Shown: positions 39,623 to 49,929 of the stretch, piece by piece
Layout: each line of letters begins with the position of its first letter
How positions within the stretch are numbered: position 1 is the stretch's first letter
From: Bathymodiolus japonicus methanotrophic gill symbiont
Lineage (GTDB): Bacteria; Pseudomonadota; Gammaproteobacteria; Methylococcales; Methylomonadaceae
Reading direction: 5' to 3'
Assembly (NCBI RefSeq): GCF_019721995.1
Contig: NZ_BLYC01000001.1
Location: 124,001-188,000, forward strand
DNA: 64,000 nt
Position numbers and translations under genes: made by a program
Notes under the pieces: generated by a model
Seen by the model: the letters and a program-made list of their open reading frames with translations, nothing else
The model's database searches: none
Told to the model about the DNA's origin: nothing

Positions 39623-39719
39623 ATATTGTAGAGAAAATTCCGGTTAATAAAACGGTTAAAATACGCCTTATCAGAAATGGAAAATTATTCAGAACGGAAT
39701 TTAGAACAAAAATTTTACC

Positions 39720-41393
39720 ATGACAGATTCCGCACAAATTTTACATCGATACGAGTTGATTCTGAGTTCCGCTGTCGATGGTATTTATGGCCTGGATATA
39801 GACGGCAGGATAACCTTTGTTAACCCCGCTGCGCTGAAAATGAACGGCTGGGGGTTGAGCAAGAAACACTTGGTGAACTGGGGCATATGCAGCACCATCA
39901 TAGCAAAGAAAATGGTGAGCATTATCCGCGTCATGAGTGCCCGATTTATGCCGCCTTAAAAGATGGTGAAGTACATCATGTCACGCATGAGGTGTTCTGG
40001 CGTAAAGATGGCTCGTGTTTTCCAGTGCATTACACCAGTACCCCAATTTGGGAAAATAATGCCATCATAGGTGCAGTGGTGGTGTTCCAGGGTGTGAGTA
40101 AACTCAAGCAAGCAGAAGCGAAGGTTACCCTGTTACAACGCAAAAATGAATTGATTTTAGCCTCTGCAGGGGAAGGCATCTGTGGCTTTGGCCGTGAGGG
40201 CAGGGTCACTTTTATTAACCCTGCTGCTGCCATTATGCTAGTCTGGCCAGAGGACGGGGTAGCCGGGAAAACCATTCATGATATTTTTGGGCGTGATGAG
40301 CCGGATGCAGATAAATACTGTCCAGTGCAAAATATAATGCGCGGTAAACAGCGGTTTAAAGCCTGTGACAAAGTTTTCTGGCGTAGTGATGGGACTTTCT
40401 TTTCGGTAGATTTTGTTAGTACCCGGATTATGGATAATAATCATCTCAAGGGTCAGGCGCGCCATGCTACCTCACGAAATTCCGGGACTCCTGTCGCCAT
40501 AATTCGTTCACCTACGCAGCGGATGGGAGATGCCCTGAACGCCCTGCGTCCGCAACGACTACGCACAAAAGCCGCTTCGTCATTACTACCTCACTGGCTG
40601 GACGGCTATTCGGAATGCAATTCTTGCTCCTCTCGCGTGCTGCTAGCACACGTCGAATCAGCGAATTGCCCTGTCGCCTATCAGGGACTAAAAATCACCA
40701 CTTCGCTAAGCTCCGTTTCCATGATTTTCAGCGATTGAAGGTACGATTTTTCTGGATGAAATAGGTGAGATCCCGTTGGAGCTACAGGCAAAATTATTGC
40801 GCGTACTACAGGAAGGTGAAATCGAACGCCTGGGCGACTCAAAAACCATTAAGATAAATGTTCGAGTGGTTGCTGCTACCCATAGGGATTTAAAGCAAAT
40901 GGTCGCCGAGGGTGAGTTTCTCGAAGATCTATATTATCGGCTTAGTGTATTCCCGTTAACCATTCCCGCCTTACGCAAGCGCAAAAATGATATTGCAATA
41001 TTAGCGCAAAGCTTTGTCGGTAAATATGCACAGAAAATGAGCAAGCAGATTAAGCATATTCCAGAGAGCGTGATGGAGAATTTAATTAGCTACAGCTGGC
41101 CAGGAAATGTGCGGGAACTGGAAAACGTGATTGAACGCGCAGTCATACTTTCACCTGATCAAACTCTGCAGGTAGCCCCTTTGTATAATTCAGGACTAAG
41201 TGATAAAGTCTCTGGTCAAGTACTATTGCCCCTGGCAGCAATAGAAAAAGCGCATATTATTAAAGTGCTGGAAAGTGTGCAATGGCAAATTTCCGGCGAA
41301 AATGGCAGTGCTGCAATTTTAGAAATGCATCCCAATACCCTGCGCCCGAGGATGAATAAGTTAGGCATACGTAGGGAGGTGACGGCTTTGTGA
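39720..41393 (+). pseudogene. PAS-domain sigma-54 activator, multiply broken
   Basis: The two PAS domains are visible (HRYELILSSAVDGIYGLDID; NELILASAGEGICGFGREGR). A frameshift lies at a run of five G (39850-39854). At 40454 a type A HCE stands where the first part of the AAA+ domain, including Walker A and the GAFTGA loop, should be. The reading resumes at GTIFLDEIGEIPLELQAKLL with Walker B, then YSWPGNVRELENVIERAVIL and a Fis-like C-terminus. It is a regulator of sigma-54 promoters in origin, certainly inactive now. Confidence 0.85.
40454..40733 (-). mobile_element. HCE type A, 280 bp, replacing part of a gene
   Basis: Complete copy; upstream bases on the element strand are CAAT. The host gene has lost about 120 codons exactly at the element, which a simple insertion would not do. 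Confidence 0.92.
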
Positions 41394-41726
41394 AAAAATC
41401 TGGACGCGAAATCCTGCAGAACCGCTCTCGACAAGGGAATAACCATTCTCTTCGATCGGTTCTTTGACTTTCACGCCCAGATTTTCCATAAAATTCATAC
41501 ATTAACTGATGTATATAGGTTTAATGCAATCTTATCTATTTAAGCTTTAATATCTAAGCATATATTCGGATAATTTCTAGCTCATTTTTATCTAACTTTA
41601 CTGCAACAATAAGTGATTTATTTATTGTCTCTGTTAAGACAAATGTTTCACTTCCACCCGGGGGTTCATATCTATTACGGGAGGTCATTTTCCTGGCCAC
41701 TGCTTCTGCTAGTGAGCAGCATAACC
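41394..41726. other. Gap without recognisable gene
   Basis: Between the broken regulator and the IS66 end. I see no coding frame, repeat or hairpin that I can support. Confidence 0.5.
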
Positions 41727-41807
41727 GTAAGCGTCAATTAAAGTACACATTCTAAACCAATATAAAAAATGGCAGACTAATACCTCCAATTAACTCAGGA
41801 GGAATTT

Positions 41808-42149
41808 ATGAGTCCATCTCAAAATAAAGCGGCTATGCAAAATCATATACCGCAATGGCAAGCCAGTCGTTTAACTCAGGTCGGGTATTGCAAAGCCCAT
41901 GATATCAAGCCGCATATCTTCAGTTATTACAAAAAGCAATTCAGTTCGCTCGCTCCACCAGTGTTACAAGCCAAGCAATTGGTTCCGGTAACACTGGTTG
42001 CAGAGGACATGTTGAACGGATCAGGCGTACCTGCTGATTCATCAGTTATCAAAGTGACTCATTCTAATGGCTTCAGTCTGGAAATTTGTGCCAGTACAGA
42101 ACTTGCATCATTAAAGCCGCTTCTGAAACTGGTTAGGTCTATCTCATGA
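41808..42149 (+). CDS. tnpA: IS66 accessory protein TnpA
   Basis: 113 residues; N-terminal helix-turn-helix-like region IPQWQASRLTQVGYCKAHDI, then FSYYKKQF, typical of the small IS66 orf1 product. A strong AGGAGG ribosome site lies eight bases upstream. The frame is intact, but the element lacks its transposase. It overlaps tnpB by four bases. Confidence 0.82.
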   Translation: MSPSQNKAAMQNHIPQWQASRLTQVGYCKAHDIKPHIFSYYKKQFSSLAPPVLQAKQLVPVTLVAEDMLNGSGVPADSSVIKVTHSNGFSLEICASTELASLKPLLKLVRSIS

Positions 42150-42422
42150 TAAACGGGCTTGTTGTTAATCAAGTGTTTTTGGTGACCGGCGTTACTGATA
42201 TGCGTAAATCTATCAATGGTCTGTCACTGATTGTTTCGGAATAGTTTGGCCATGATCCCTTTGCCGGAAGTATTTTTGTCTTTTGTAACCGCTCTCGCGA
42301 TAAACTGAAAATACTCTATTGGGAGTGTAATGGGTTCTGGCTTTATTATCGGCGCCTGGATAAGGGGAAGTTTCGAGTTAAACGAACATCCGTTATCATT
42401 AACCTTACGTGAATTACACTGG
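42146..42422 (+). pseudogene. tnpB: IS66 TnpB remnant
   Basis: Encodes MINGLVVNQVFLVTGVTDMR and later DPFAGSIFVFCNRSRDKLKI, the conserved IS66 orf2 pattern. An in-frame TAG at 42242-42244 and a later frameshift break it, and the end is cut at M1. Confidence 0.85.
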
Positions 42423-42626
42423 CTGAAGTTTCCCAATTATTGAGTAGCTGAAATACACAATGCTGGTGTATCGAGGTTTATTTTAGGTGGGTTTGCCATG
42501 TTTATAGCAAACCCCTACTTAATTCCCCTTAGGCAATAGCATTTGAAACGAATGAAAAGACTATTTTTTTCATATAGTTGTAGCATAGTTTCAATTTTAC
42601 CATAAATAATTATTGGGAAACTTCAG
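42423..42626 (+). mobile_element. M1 copy 5
   Basis: 204 bp, complete ends. The left flank is IS66 and the right flank ISb, with no shared duplication, so it is at a rearrangement joint. Confidence 0.92.
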
Positions 42627-42899
42627 CTTGAAATTACTTTTAGTGTTATTGAATGTCTTTTCAATCGTCCATCGTTTGAAATATAGCATGGCAATGGCTC
42701 CAGGGTTAATAGTCATTGGCAAGGTTGTCACAAACCGGTAAAGTTTTCCGGTTTCTGGATCACGGTAATCCACCACGTTAAATTTGATGCCCTTGTTTTC
42801 GTACACACTGTATGCTTCAACCCCTGTATTGATCTCATGGCGGGAGTCAAAAGGGATAGACTCAACCAGAGTCGCAATTGAATTTTCTTTTAGCATGGC
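42627..42899 (-). mobile_element. ISb fragment, central part
   Basis: Encodes [20 protein letters not shown] and YRDPETGKLYRFV on to YFKRWTIEKTFNNTK, the middle of the ISb transposase without any HCE. It joins an HCE tail (GGCGCGCCTG, ending 42906) through the shared bases TAGCATGG. Confidence 0.85.
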
Positions 42900-42906
42900 G
42901 CGCCTG

Positions 42907-43695
42907 TTAATATAAATCAATTACAGTGGGATGATGAACTTCTGCAACTATTTGATATTCCGCTTGCGCTTTTGCCAGAGGTTAAGTCTTCTAGTGAATG
43001 TTACGGTATTACCCGAGATACTGATATCGGAGTCGGGATTCTTATTGCTGCAATAGCCGGTGATCAGCAGGCGGCTTTGTTTGGACAGCAGTGTTTTAAG
43101 CAGGGAATGGCAAAGTGTACCTACGGAACCGGATCTTTCTTGATCATGAACACTGGCTGTAGAAAAGTGGTGTCCAGCAATAAGCTGTTAACCACGATAG
43201 CCTGGAAAATTGGTGATAATGTTGTGTATGCGCTGGAAGGCCTGGCTGCTCCACACTGGCGCTGAAAATCATGGAAACGTAGCTTAGCGAAGTGGTGATT
43301 TTTAGTCCCTGATAGGCGACAGGAGTCCCGGAATTTCGTGAGGTAGCATGGCGCGCCTGGACGCGGATGCGCTGTTATCGACCATGAGTGCGGATACCGG
43401 CGAGCCAATTGCAGAACTACGTATTGATGGTGGTGCCACGGCAAATAACCAGCTTATGCAATTCCAGGCAGATATATCGGCGATTAAAATCATTCGTACT
43501 GCCAATCTTGAATCCACTGCGCTAGGAGCTGCTTATCTAGCAGGTATCGCAACGGGGTTTTGGAGCCTGGAAGACATTACCTTGAAAGGTAAAATTGACC
43601 ATGAATTTAATGGTACATTGCTGCCTGATAAGATTTCAATGCTTAAACAGCAATGGCTGAAAGCCGTTAAAAGATCCATGCACTGGGTAGAATAA
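42907..43695 (+). pseudogene. glpK: Glycerol kinase remnant
   Basis: Begins about residue 195 of glycerol kinase ([17 protein letters not shown]), with [13 protein letters not shown] and [15 protein letters not shown]. About 45 codons are missing between YALEG and LAAPHW, then a 100-bp HCE remnant stands in for more, and the reading resumes at ELRIDGGATANNQLMQFQAD to the normal C-terminus. The first 195 residues are gone at the HCE tail/ISb joint. The FGGY-type kinase cannot function. glpD lies 54 bases downstream. Confidence 0.88.
43260..43359 (+). mobile_element. HCE type A, 100-bp deletion derivative
   Basis: The full left and right ends are kept, and 180 bp are missing between two copies of GGCGACAGG. 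The upstream bases are CTGG. The host gene glpK has lost sequence at this point too. Confidence 0.92.
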
Positions 43696-44912
43696 GATTG
43701 CTGCCCAGCCAGTTTTCAGACAGGGCTTAAGCACAACTAGGGAGATGTCATGCAGCGTAAGCATACGATTGAAGCGATACAACATAATCCAGAAAAGATC
43801 TGGGATATTATTATCATCGGCGGTGGTGCTACCGGCCTAGGTGCAGGTGTGGATGCTGCATCACGAGGGTATCAGACGCTGGTGCTGGAACAATACGATT
43901 TTGCCAAGGGGATGTCCTCACGCAGTACAAAACTGGTACACGGTGGTGTTCGGTATCTGGTACAGGGAGATATTCCATTGGTACTGGAAGCATTGCATGA
44001 ACGAGGTTTACTCAGGCAGAATGCACCGCATCTAGTCAAAAACCTTGAATTTATTATTCCAAATTATGACTGGTGGGCAGGCCCATTTTATACCGCTGGT
44101 TTAAAAGTATATGACTTGATGGCTGGCAAGTTAGGCTTTGGCCCATCTGTACATATCTCTAAAGAGGAAGCCATGCAGGCTATCCCAAATCTGATTGAAG
44201 AAGCTCTTAAGGGCGGGGTTATTTATCATGACGGCTAGTTTGATGATTCCAGGCTTGCGGTCAATCTGGCACAAACAATTTGTGATAAAGGGGGCTATGT
44301 CGCCAATTATTGTGCTGTTACTGCTTTGCTAAAAGATGCCGAGGGTATGATCTCAGACGTTAGCTATCATGATGCAGAAAGTGATCGTATCGTTACGGTT
44401 AATGCCCATGTGGTTGTGAATGCAACCGGAATTTTTGTGGATCATATTCATGCGATGGACCAGCCGGGAATGCCAAAAACTGTGCTGCCAAGTCAGGGGG
44501 TACATATCGTACTTGATAAGTCTTTTTTGCCGGGTAAGTCTGCAATCATGATCCCGAAAACTGAAGATGGTAGAGTGTTATTCGCTGTTCCCTGGCATAA
44601 GCAGGTGATTGTCGGTACCACTGATACGCCAGGTGTTGACGTGTCTATCGAACCCAGGGCTCAGGAAGAAGAAATAGATTTTATTCTTGATACTGCAGCA
44701 GTTTTTCTACGCAAGGCGCCTAAACGTAGCGATGTACTATCTATTTTTGCTGGCCTAAGACCTCTGGCAGCACCGGAGCAGCAGGGCGAAGAGACTAAGG
44801 AAATTTCCCGGGGGCATAAGCTCACAATTTCACACTCGGGCCTGATTTCTATTATCGGTGGCAAGTGGACGACTTATCGTCGCATGGGTGAAGAAATTGT
44901 TGATAAGGCGAT

Positions 44913-45205
44913 CGCTGAAAATCAGGGAAACGGAGCCTAAGCGAAGTGATGATTTTTAGTCCGCGATAGCCGTAGGGCCGTTATTTTGTCGGAGTCTGAG
45001 CGTTAGCGAAGGTGGAGACAAAATAAAAGGCCATCCGACACGGCGTCAAGTCATTCGGAGCCTATGTTCCGACCCCTTGTTGGGTCGGGACGAGGTGACG
45101 AGGACGAATCGGGGCCGCCGGAGGCATAAGTGGTCGCGTTAAGTTTTTGCTGCTTGCTTGGGCTGGGATGCCCAAAACAAGCTTTCGCAAAAATAGCGAC
45201 TCCCC
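44913..45205 (+). mobile_element. HCE type B, right end eroded
   Basis: 293 bp: the usual final GA, and apparently one base of host sequence, are missing, so the glpD frame is one base short when joined. The upstream bases are CGAT. Confidence 0.9.
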
Positions 45206-45283
45206 AATTTATTGGGCGGCTTACAGGCAAAGCCGTGTGTCACTGAGTATATGCCAATTCATGGAGCTATAGAGACTTCTATC

Positions 45284-45697
45284 ACTCGATGTTCAAGTTT
45301 TCAGCTATAACTGGGCTAAGAAAAGTAAATTTTTCCGGCTTTGTTTTATAAGTGATTGATTTACAATGATGTTGATACTTTCTTTGTCAGTCGCTGTCAG
45401 CCCCGGACGGGCTGATAGTCTCCAGAAGGCGCAGGGAAATTTGCCAATCCGAAGTGCGCGATAGCGCGCGAGGGAGGCTAAAATTTTATCCCGAATAGCC
45501 GTAGAGCCATTTGTGGTAGCCATGACTGAGCTGCTTTGTGCTCAGTCTGTGGCGGACGCAGGGCGGCTGGAGCATCTCCTATTCGCTGCGTAGGTGAACG
45601 AATTACGGCGACAGGAGTCCCGGAATTTCGTGAGGTAGCATGGCGCGCCTGAAAATTATCAATAAAATCAATCAGTTAAAAAACTTGAACATCGAGT
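45284..45697 (+). mobile_element. Miniature element M4 with ISa ends, carrying an HCE
   Basis: The ends ACTCGATGTTCAAGTTTT and AAAACTTGAACATCGAGT match ISa, and ATC is duplicated at 45281-45283 and 45698-45700. Without the type C HCE it is 154 bp and non-coding, so it should be mobilised by ISa transposase. Its removal restores glpD frame across ETSI-SDSSLTVY. Confidence 0.9.
45392..45651 (+). mobile_element. HCE type C, 260 bp
   Basis: Inside M4. The upstream bases are CAGT; the right flank is AAAATTATC. Confidence 0.94.
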
Positions 45698-46054
45698 ATC
45701 AGCGATTCTAGCCTCACAGTTTATGGCACAGATGCAGCGGGTATTACTGAGATTATTCAGCAACACCCGGCTCTCGCCCAATGCTTGCACCCCGACCTGG
45801 ATTATATTAAAGCCGAAGTGATTTGGGCGGTCAGGGAAGAAATGGCGCTATGCGTGGAAGACTTTCTCGCGCGCAGAACTCGTGCCTTGTTTTTAAATGC
45901 GCAGGCAAGCATGGAAATGGATCCTGCTGTAGCTAGATTGATGGCGCAAGAGCTGGGCTTTGACCAGAACTGGGAAGAGCAGCAAGTCAGGCTTTATCAA
46001 GAGAATGCCAGAGGGTATTTGCTGGAATAGTGCGTAGCATATTGCAGGTATAAA

Positions 46055-46975
46055 TTACCGCGCACCTTTCCAGTTCTGCTTACGCTTTGCTTTTTTAGTC
46101 GCTGTTTTCTCGCGGATAATCGTCAGCTCTGCCAGTTCCTTTTGCATCATTTCAGGCGTTTCCAGAGTGATTCGTCCTAATGTGCCATCACGGATTTCAG
46201 CGAGCAGGATTTTAGCGACTTTATCAATATCAATATGCCCACCTGAGCGTAAGCAGCCACGTTTCTTACCGATGACCTGTAATAATTCGTAGTCGGTCTC
46301 GGGTAGAGTTGCTAACTGATAGCGTTGCTTTAAAGCTTCCGGATAGTGCTGCAGAAAAAACTCACCGGCAAAGGATGCAACATCGTCGTGCTTGAGTGCC
46401 GTATCTTTAATAGCTCCCGTGGTTGCAAGACGATAACCGGTATTATGATTTTCCAGGTTTGGCCAGAGCATACCGGGAGTATCACAGAGGATAATACCAT
46501 TGCGTAAATCTATGCGTTGCTGACGTTTAGTGACCGCAGGTTCATTACCGGTTTTGGCGATAGTGCGACCAGCCAGGGCATTGATCAGGGTGGATTTACC
46601 GACATTGGGAATACCCATAATCAGCACATGAATGACTTTGCTATCTGTGGCTTTATGCGGGATTAATTTGCGGCATAGTTCGATGACGGTATCAACTTTA
46701 TCTGTTTGCACGGCAGTCAGAGCCAGTGTTTTTACACCTTCTTCCTGTTCCAGAAATTTTTGCCACTGCTGGGTGCGCACAGGATCAGCCAGATCCGCTT
46801 TATTGAGTATTTTAATACAAGGCTTATCGCCGCGTAGTTCCGATAACATCGGGTTGGCACTGCTAAACGGCAGGCGGGCATCGAGTATTTCAATCAGCAA
46901 GTCGATATCGGGCAGGACTTCCTTTATTTCCTTGCCTGCCTTGTGCATATGTCCCGGGAACCATTGGATTTTCAT
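46055..46975 (-). CDS. rbgA: Ribosome biogenesis GTPase (RbgA/YlqF)
   Basis: 306 residues with the circularly permuted GTPase order: G4 motif ILNKADLADP near residue 58, then G1 GIPNVGKSTLINALAG near 120, then G3 LCDTPGMLWP near 165. The N-terminus KIQWFPGHMHKAGKEIKE is the family signature. Such proteins help mature the large ribosomal subunit. It converges on glpD. Some proteobacterial homologues have less defined roles. Confidence 0.92.
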   Translation of the reverse strand: MKIQWFPGHMHKAGKEIKEVLPDIDLLIEILDARLPFSSANPMLSELRGDKPCIKILNKADLADPVRTQQWQKFLEQEEGVKTLALTAVQTDKVDTVIELCRKLIPHKATDSKVIHVLIMGIPNVGKSTLINALAGRTIAKTGNEPAVTKRQQRIDLRNGIILCDTPGMLWPNLENHNTGYRLATTGAIKDTALKHDDVASFAGEFFLQHYPEALKQRYQLATLPETDYELLQVIGKKRGCLRSGGHIDIDKVAKILLAEIRDGTLGRITLETPEMMQKELAELTIIREKTATKKAKRKQNWKGAR

Positions 46976-47057
46976 GTGTTGAATTCTTAATATTAAGTGA
47001 GTGCGGAAAAGGCTGGAAGGAGGTCAAGTAATTGTCCTAAAATCATCAGATGGCTTG

Positions 47058-47126
47058 TTCCCAGGCTCCGCTTGGGAATACGTGGGTGAACAGCTCTGCT
47101 GTATGATGCCTGGGTAAGCAGAGCTT
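47058..47126. repeat. Intergenic hairpin pair
   Basis: TTCCCAGGCTCCGCTTGGGAA forms one hairpin with one unpaired position, and AGCTCTGCT/AGCAGAGCT forms a second. Similar TTCCC...GGGAA hairpins are common intergenic repeats in gammaproteobacteria. It lies between rbgA and the cysH terminator. Confidence 0.55.
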
Positions 47127-47187
47127 AGTCTCCATGCAAACGAGGTTTTTTATCTTTTCTTCATGAGCTTCATGGTAAAAATAAGGG

Positions 47188-47214
47188 AGTGCAATAGAAA
47201 GATCTATTGCACTC
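47188..47214 (-). terminator. Terminator of cysH
   Basis: A perfect stem GAGTGCAATAGA/TCTATTGCACTC with a 3-base loop directly after the cysH stop. On the minus strand it is followed by a CCTTATTTTT stretch. Confidence 0.72.
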
Positions 47215-47218
47215 TAGC

Positions 47219-47926
47219 TTATTTAGGGATATGCAGACCACATTCCTTTTTAGTTGCTTCTTCCCACCACCAGCGACCTGCGCGTTCGTGCTGATTAGGT
47301 AAGACAGGGCGGGTACAAGGCTCACAGCCGATGCTGATATAACCTTGTTCATGCAGCGTATTAAACGGCACTTGATAGGCTTCTATATAATCCCAGATCT
47401 GTGCTGAACTCTGATTGACCAGCGGATTAAATTTAATTAGCGGGTGGCTGTCTGTCGTAAATGCCGGATCGACTTGTATTTCGGGGATATTTTGCCGGGT
47501 ATCCACGCTTTGGTCTTTACGTTGTCCGGTAATCCATGCATCCACCTGTGCCAGCTTGCGCTTTAAGGGCTCAACTTTGCGTATGCCACAACATTCTTCA
47601 TGTCCATCTTCATAAAAACTAAACAAGCCTTTTTGTTTAACCAGGGCTTGCAGCAGTTTATAATCCGGTGTCAGCAGTTCTATATCAATTTTGTAGTGCT
47701 TTCTAACTTTTTCAATAAACTGATAGGTTTCAGGGTGTAAACGCCCTGTGTCCAGAGAAAACACCTGAATATCCTGGCGAATCTTTAACGCCATATCAAT
47801 CAGTACCACATCTTCTGCACCGCTAAAGGAAATTGCAACTTGGTCATAATTTTTCAGTGCATGGCGTAGCACCTTGCGCGGGTTTTTACCTTGCAATTCG
47901 GTTTGGTTTTGTTCGATATTAATCAT
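47219..47926 (-). CDS. cysH: Assimilatory adenylylsulfate (APS) reductase
   Basis: About 235 residues from [13 protein letters not shown]; an upstream GTG would add 19 residues but has no support. The PAPS/APS-reductase fold shows [17 protein letters not shown] and [15 protein letters not shown]. The double pair [12 protein letters not shown] and GCEPCTRPV marks a 4Fe-4S cluster, which indicates APS rather than PAPS as substrate. The catalytic Cys is in the C-terminal KKECGLH. It makes sulfite for cysteine synthesis in the cytoplasm. Confidence 0.93.
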   Translation of the reverse strand: MINIEQNQTELQGKNPRKVLRHALKNYDQVAISFSGAEDVVLIDMALKIRQDIQVFSLDTGRLHPETYQFIEKVRKHYKIDIELLTPDYKLLQALVKQKGLFSFYEDGHEECCGIRKVEPLKRKLAQVDAWITGQRKDQSVDTRQNIPEIQVDPAFTTDSHPLIKFNPLVNQSSAQIWDYIEAYQVPFNTLHEQGYISIGCEPCTRPVLPNQHERAGRWWWEEATKKECGLHIPK

Positions 47927-48021
47927 ATTAGGTAGTATTCGAGATTTTGGCTTTTTCTTTGCTGGGTTTCGTGCCTCAACCACAGCCTACATGGAATGCA
48001 TGATATTTAATAAGGGTAATG

Positions 48022-49593
48022 TTATTGCTGACTAAAATATTTTTCTAAAAACGCGTCAAAGTCTAGGCTATCATTAGTTTCAATTTCTGCTTGCTTGAGC
48101 AGTGACTCGCGAGTCATTCGCTCAAATTTTTCAGTATCAGTCGCATTCAGTGTCTGAGCGGTAAAATTCTCGGCATGAGTGCGTGATATATTATTTGCAA
48201 AGCAGGAAAATGGCTGATTGCTAGTCTGCATTTCATCTAAAATACGTGCCGAGGGTGTTAGCTCCGGATTTGCAATCAGTTTACGCTGTCCCTGCAGGGT
48301 TTGATTAAAATAGTTGTCTGACTCGTTTGCATCCAGGATGTCGCAAATAGGCTGCATATTATCCAGTATTTCGTTTGCCCAGTCCTGTAAGCGCACAGCC
48401 TGCTGGTCTTTAATCAGTGTAACATCAGGCTTGCGACCTTCAAGAGCAACGGTCAGTTGGTTGGTATTATGTATGCTAAATTCATCAGCGTTAATTTCCG
48501 GGCTTTCATGTACCAGACAGCTCAGTAACAGTGCTTCGATAAAACGTGCCCGGTTTGCATCAATGCCTATAGGATTAAATAGATCCAGATCCAGCGAGCG
48601 AATTTCTACATAATGTACACCTCGGCGCTTGAGTGCCAGGGTCGGTTTTTCGCAGGGCTGAATAATCTGCTTAGGTCGCACGGTACTGTAATATTCATTT
48701 TCAATTTGCAGAATATTAGTATTCAGTTGCTGATATTCGCCATGCACTTTTACCCCGATAGGCTGGTAGTCAGGATACGGTGTATTAATCGCATGCGTCA
48801 GGCTGTCTACATAGCCACTGAGGGAGTTGTAATCAATATTTAAATCTGCCTGGTTATTGCTTTTATAACCGATATCACTCATGCGTAATGATGTGGCATA
48901 TGGAAAGTACAGCGTGCCATGGTCAAATTCCTTAAATTGTGCCATCAGTTCGGGGCGACTTTTAAAGAAACTCTTGCAGATGGCAGGCGATGCGCCAAAT
49001 AAATACAGGATAATCCAGCCCTGGCGCTGAAAGTTGCGAATTAAATCAAAATAGGCCGCAGACTTAAAGTCATCGAGCGAATTTTGTGCGCCTTCAAGCT
49101 GGTGTAACACTGGCCAGAGTGCTTCCGGAACCGAGTAGTTAAAGTGTATCCCTGCAATTGCTTGCATGGTGCGGCCATAACGATGCCATAAGCCTTTACG
49201 ATAGACATGTTTCATTTGACCTATATTGGACTTGCCATATTGGGCAATGGGAATACTCAGGTCGCCATTAATACCGCAGGGCATGCTGGTGGCTAATAAA
49301 TATTCATTATCGAGCTGGTCATACACATACTGGTGAATATTGCGCATAAAATCCAGGGTTTTATCAATACCTGCAAAGGGCGGAGTAATAAACTCTAATA
49401 AAGCTTCTGAATAATCAGTTGTAATATGTGGATGTGTTAATGCGGAGCCGAGTTGTGGTGGGTGTTCTGTCTGAGAAATAAAACCTTGTTCAGATAAGCG
49501 TAGGCTTTCTTTTTCTATGCCTTTGAGACCATTTTTTAACAGCGACTGTTGCTTATGTTTTAGTAAAAGTTGTAATCGATTTGTACTACTCAT
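48022..49593 (-). CDS. gshA: Glutamate-cysteine ligase
   Basis: 523 residues of the E. coli GshA type, joining glutamate and cysteine in the first step of glutathione synthesis. The N-terminus GLKGIEKESLRLS and TDYSEALLEFITPP are the conserved metal and substrate regions, and YVEIRSLDLDLFNPIGID lies near residue 330. The length is normal. It is probably transcribed separately from cysH, though both use cysteine metabolism. Confidence 0.96.
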   Translation of the reverse strand: MSSTNRLQLLLKHKQQSLLKNGLKGIEKESLRLSEQGFISQTEHPPQLGSALTHPHITTDYSEALLEFITPPFAGIDKTLDFMRNIHQYVYDQLDNEYLLATSMPCGINGDLSIPIAQYGKSNIGQMKHVYRKGLWHRYGRTMQAIAGIHFNYSVPEALWPVLHQLEGAQNSLDDFKSAAYFDLIRNFQRQGWIILYLFGASPAICKSFFKSRPELMAQFKEFDHGTLYFPYATSLRMSDIGYKSNNQADLNIDYNSLSGYVDSLTHAINTPYPDYQPIGVKVHGEYQQLNTNILQIENEYYSTVRPKQIIQPCEKPTLALKRRGVHYVEIRSLDLDLFNPIGIDANRARFIEALLLSCLVHESPEINADEFSIHNTNQLTVALEGRKPDVTLIKDQQAVRLQDWANEILDNMQPICDILDANESDNYFNQTLQGQRKLIANPELTPSARILDEMQTSNQPFSCFANNISRTHAENFTAQTLNATDTEKFERMTRESLLKQAEIETNDSLDFDAFLEKYFSQQ

Positions 49594-49656
49594 GCTCTAA
49601 TGCAAAAATCCTGATAAAGGTGGGAAGGCTTAATTTATAATTCTGGAAACCGCAGT

Positions 49657-49760
49657 TGAGCACGGAGTATGTGGAAAATCTGAGTGTGAAAGACAATGCA
49701 CAGCTCGCAGGAAATGGCCGTAACCCTTGGCAAGAGTTGTAACACCGTATTTCGTGCTCA
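49657..49760. repeat. Intergenic inverted repeat between gshA and recQ
   Basis: TGAGCACGGAGTAT and ACCGTATTTCGTGCTCA are imperfect inverse copies about 70 bases apart. It could be a small palindromic repeat element; no duplicate is visible here. The rest of 49594-49929 contains no gene that I can see. Confidence 0.4.
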
Positions 49761-49929
49761 GATTTATTCACAAAACCGTGAGGCGGGGGAATACTTACCC
49801 AGCAGGTGGCAAATATTTACGATCATTTTATCTAATATATAGATACTTATTAGTGTTTAATAGCGGTCAACTGCGGTTTCTAGCATAATATGTGTATTAT
49901 AAACTGTTTCAAGAAAAAGGATAAAAAGT

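Larger units (their letters stand above)
41727..42422 (+). mobile_element. ISg, IS66-family left part
   Basis: Starts with GTAAGCG, the usual IS66 end, and holds the tnpA and a broken tnpB accessory gene. The large tnpC transposase is absent, because M1 follows at 42423. Confidence 0.78.
43750..46030 (+). pseudogene. glpD: Glycerol-3-phosphate dehydrogenase, broken three times
   Basis: Starts MQRKHTIEAIQHNPEKIWD with the FAD motif IIIIGGGATGLGAGVDAA and continues through RSTKLVHGGVRYL. The lesions are an amber TAG at 44236-44238 where relatives have Gln (YHDG-Q-FDDSRLA), the HCE at 44913-45205, and M4 at 45284-45697. The pieces after these read LLGGLQAKPCVTEYMPIHGA and then SLTVYGTDAAGITEIIQ to the normal end. 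Without the insertions it would be a normal-length enzyme. A GGGAGATGTC ribosome site precedes the start. Confidence 0.92.

Noticed and set aside
48314-48843. Open frames opposite gshA
   Set aside because: They are antisense shadows of a well-conserved gene and have no independent support.
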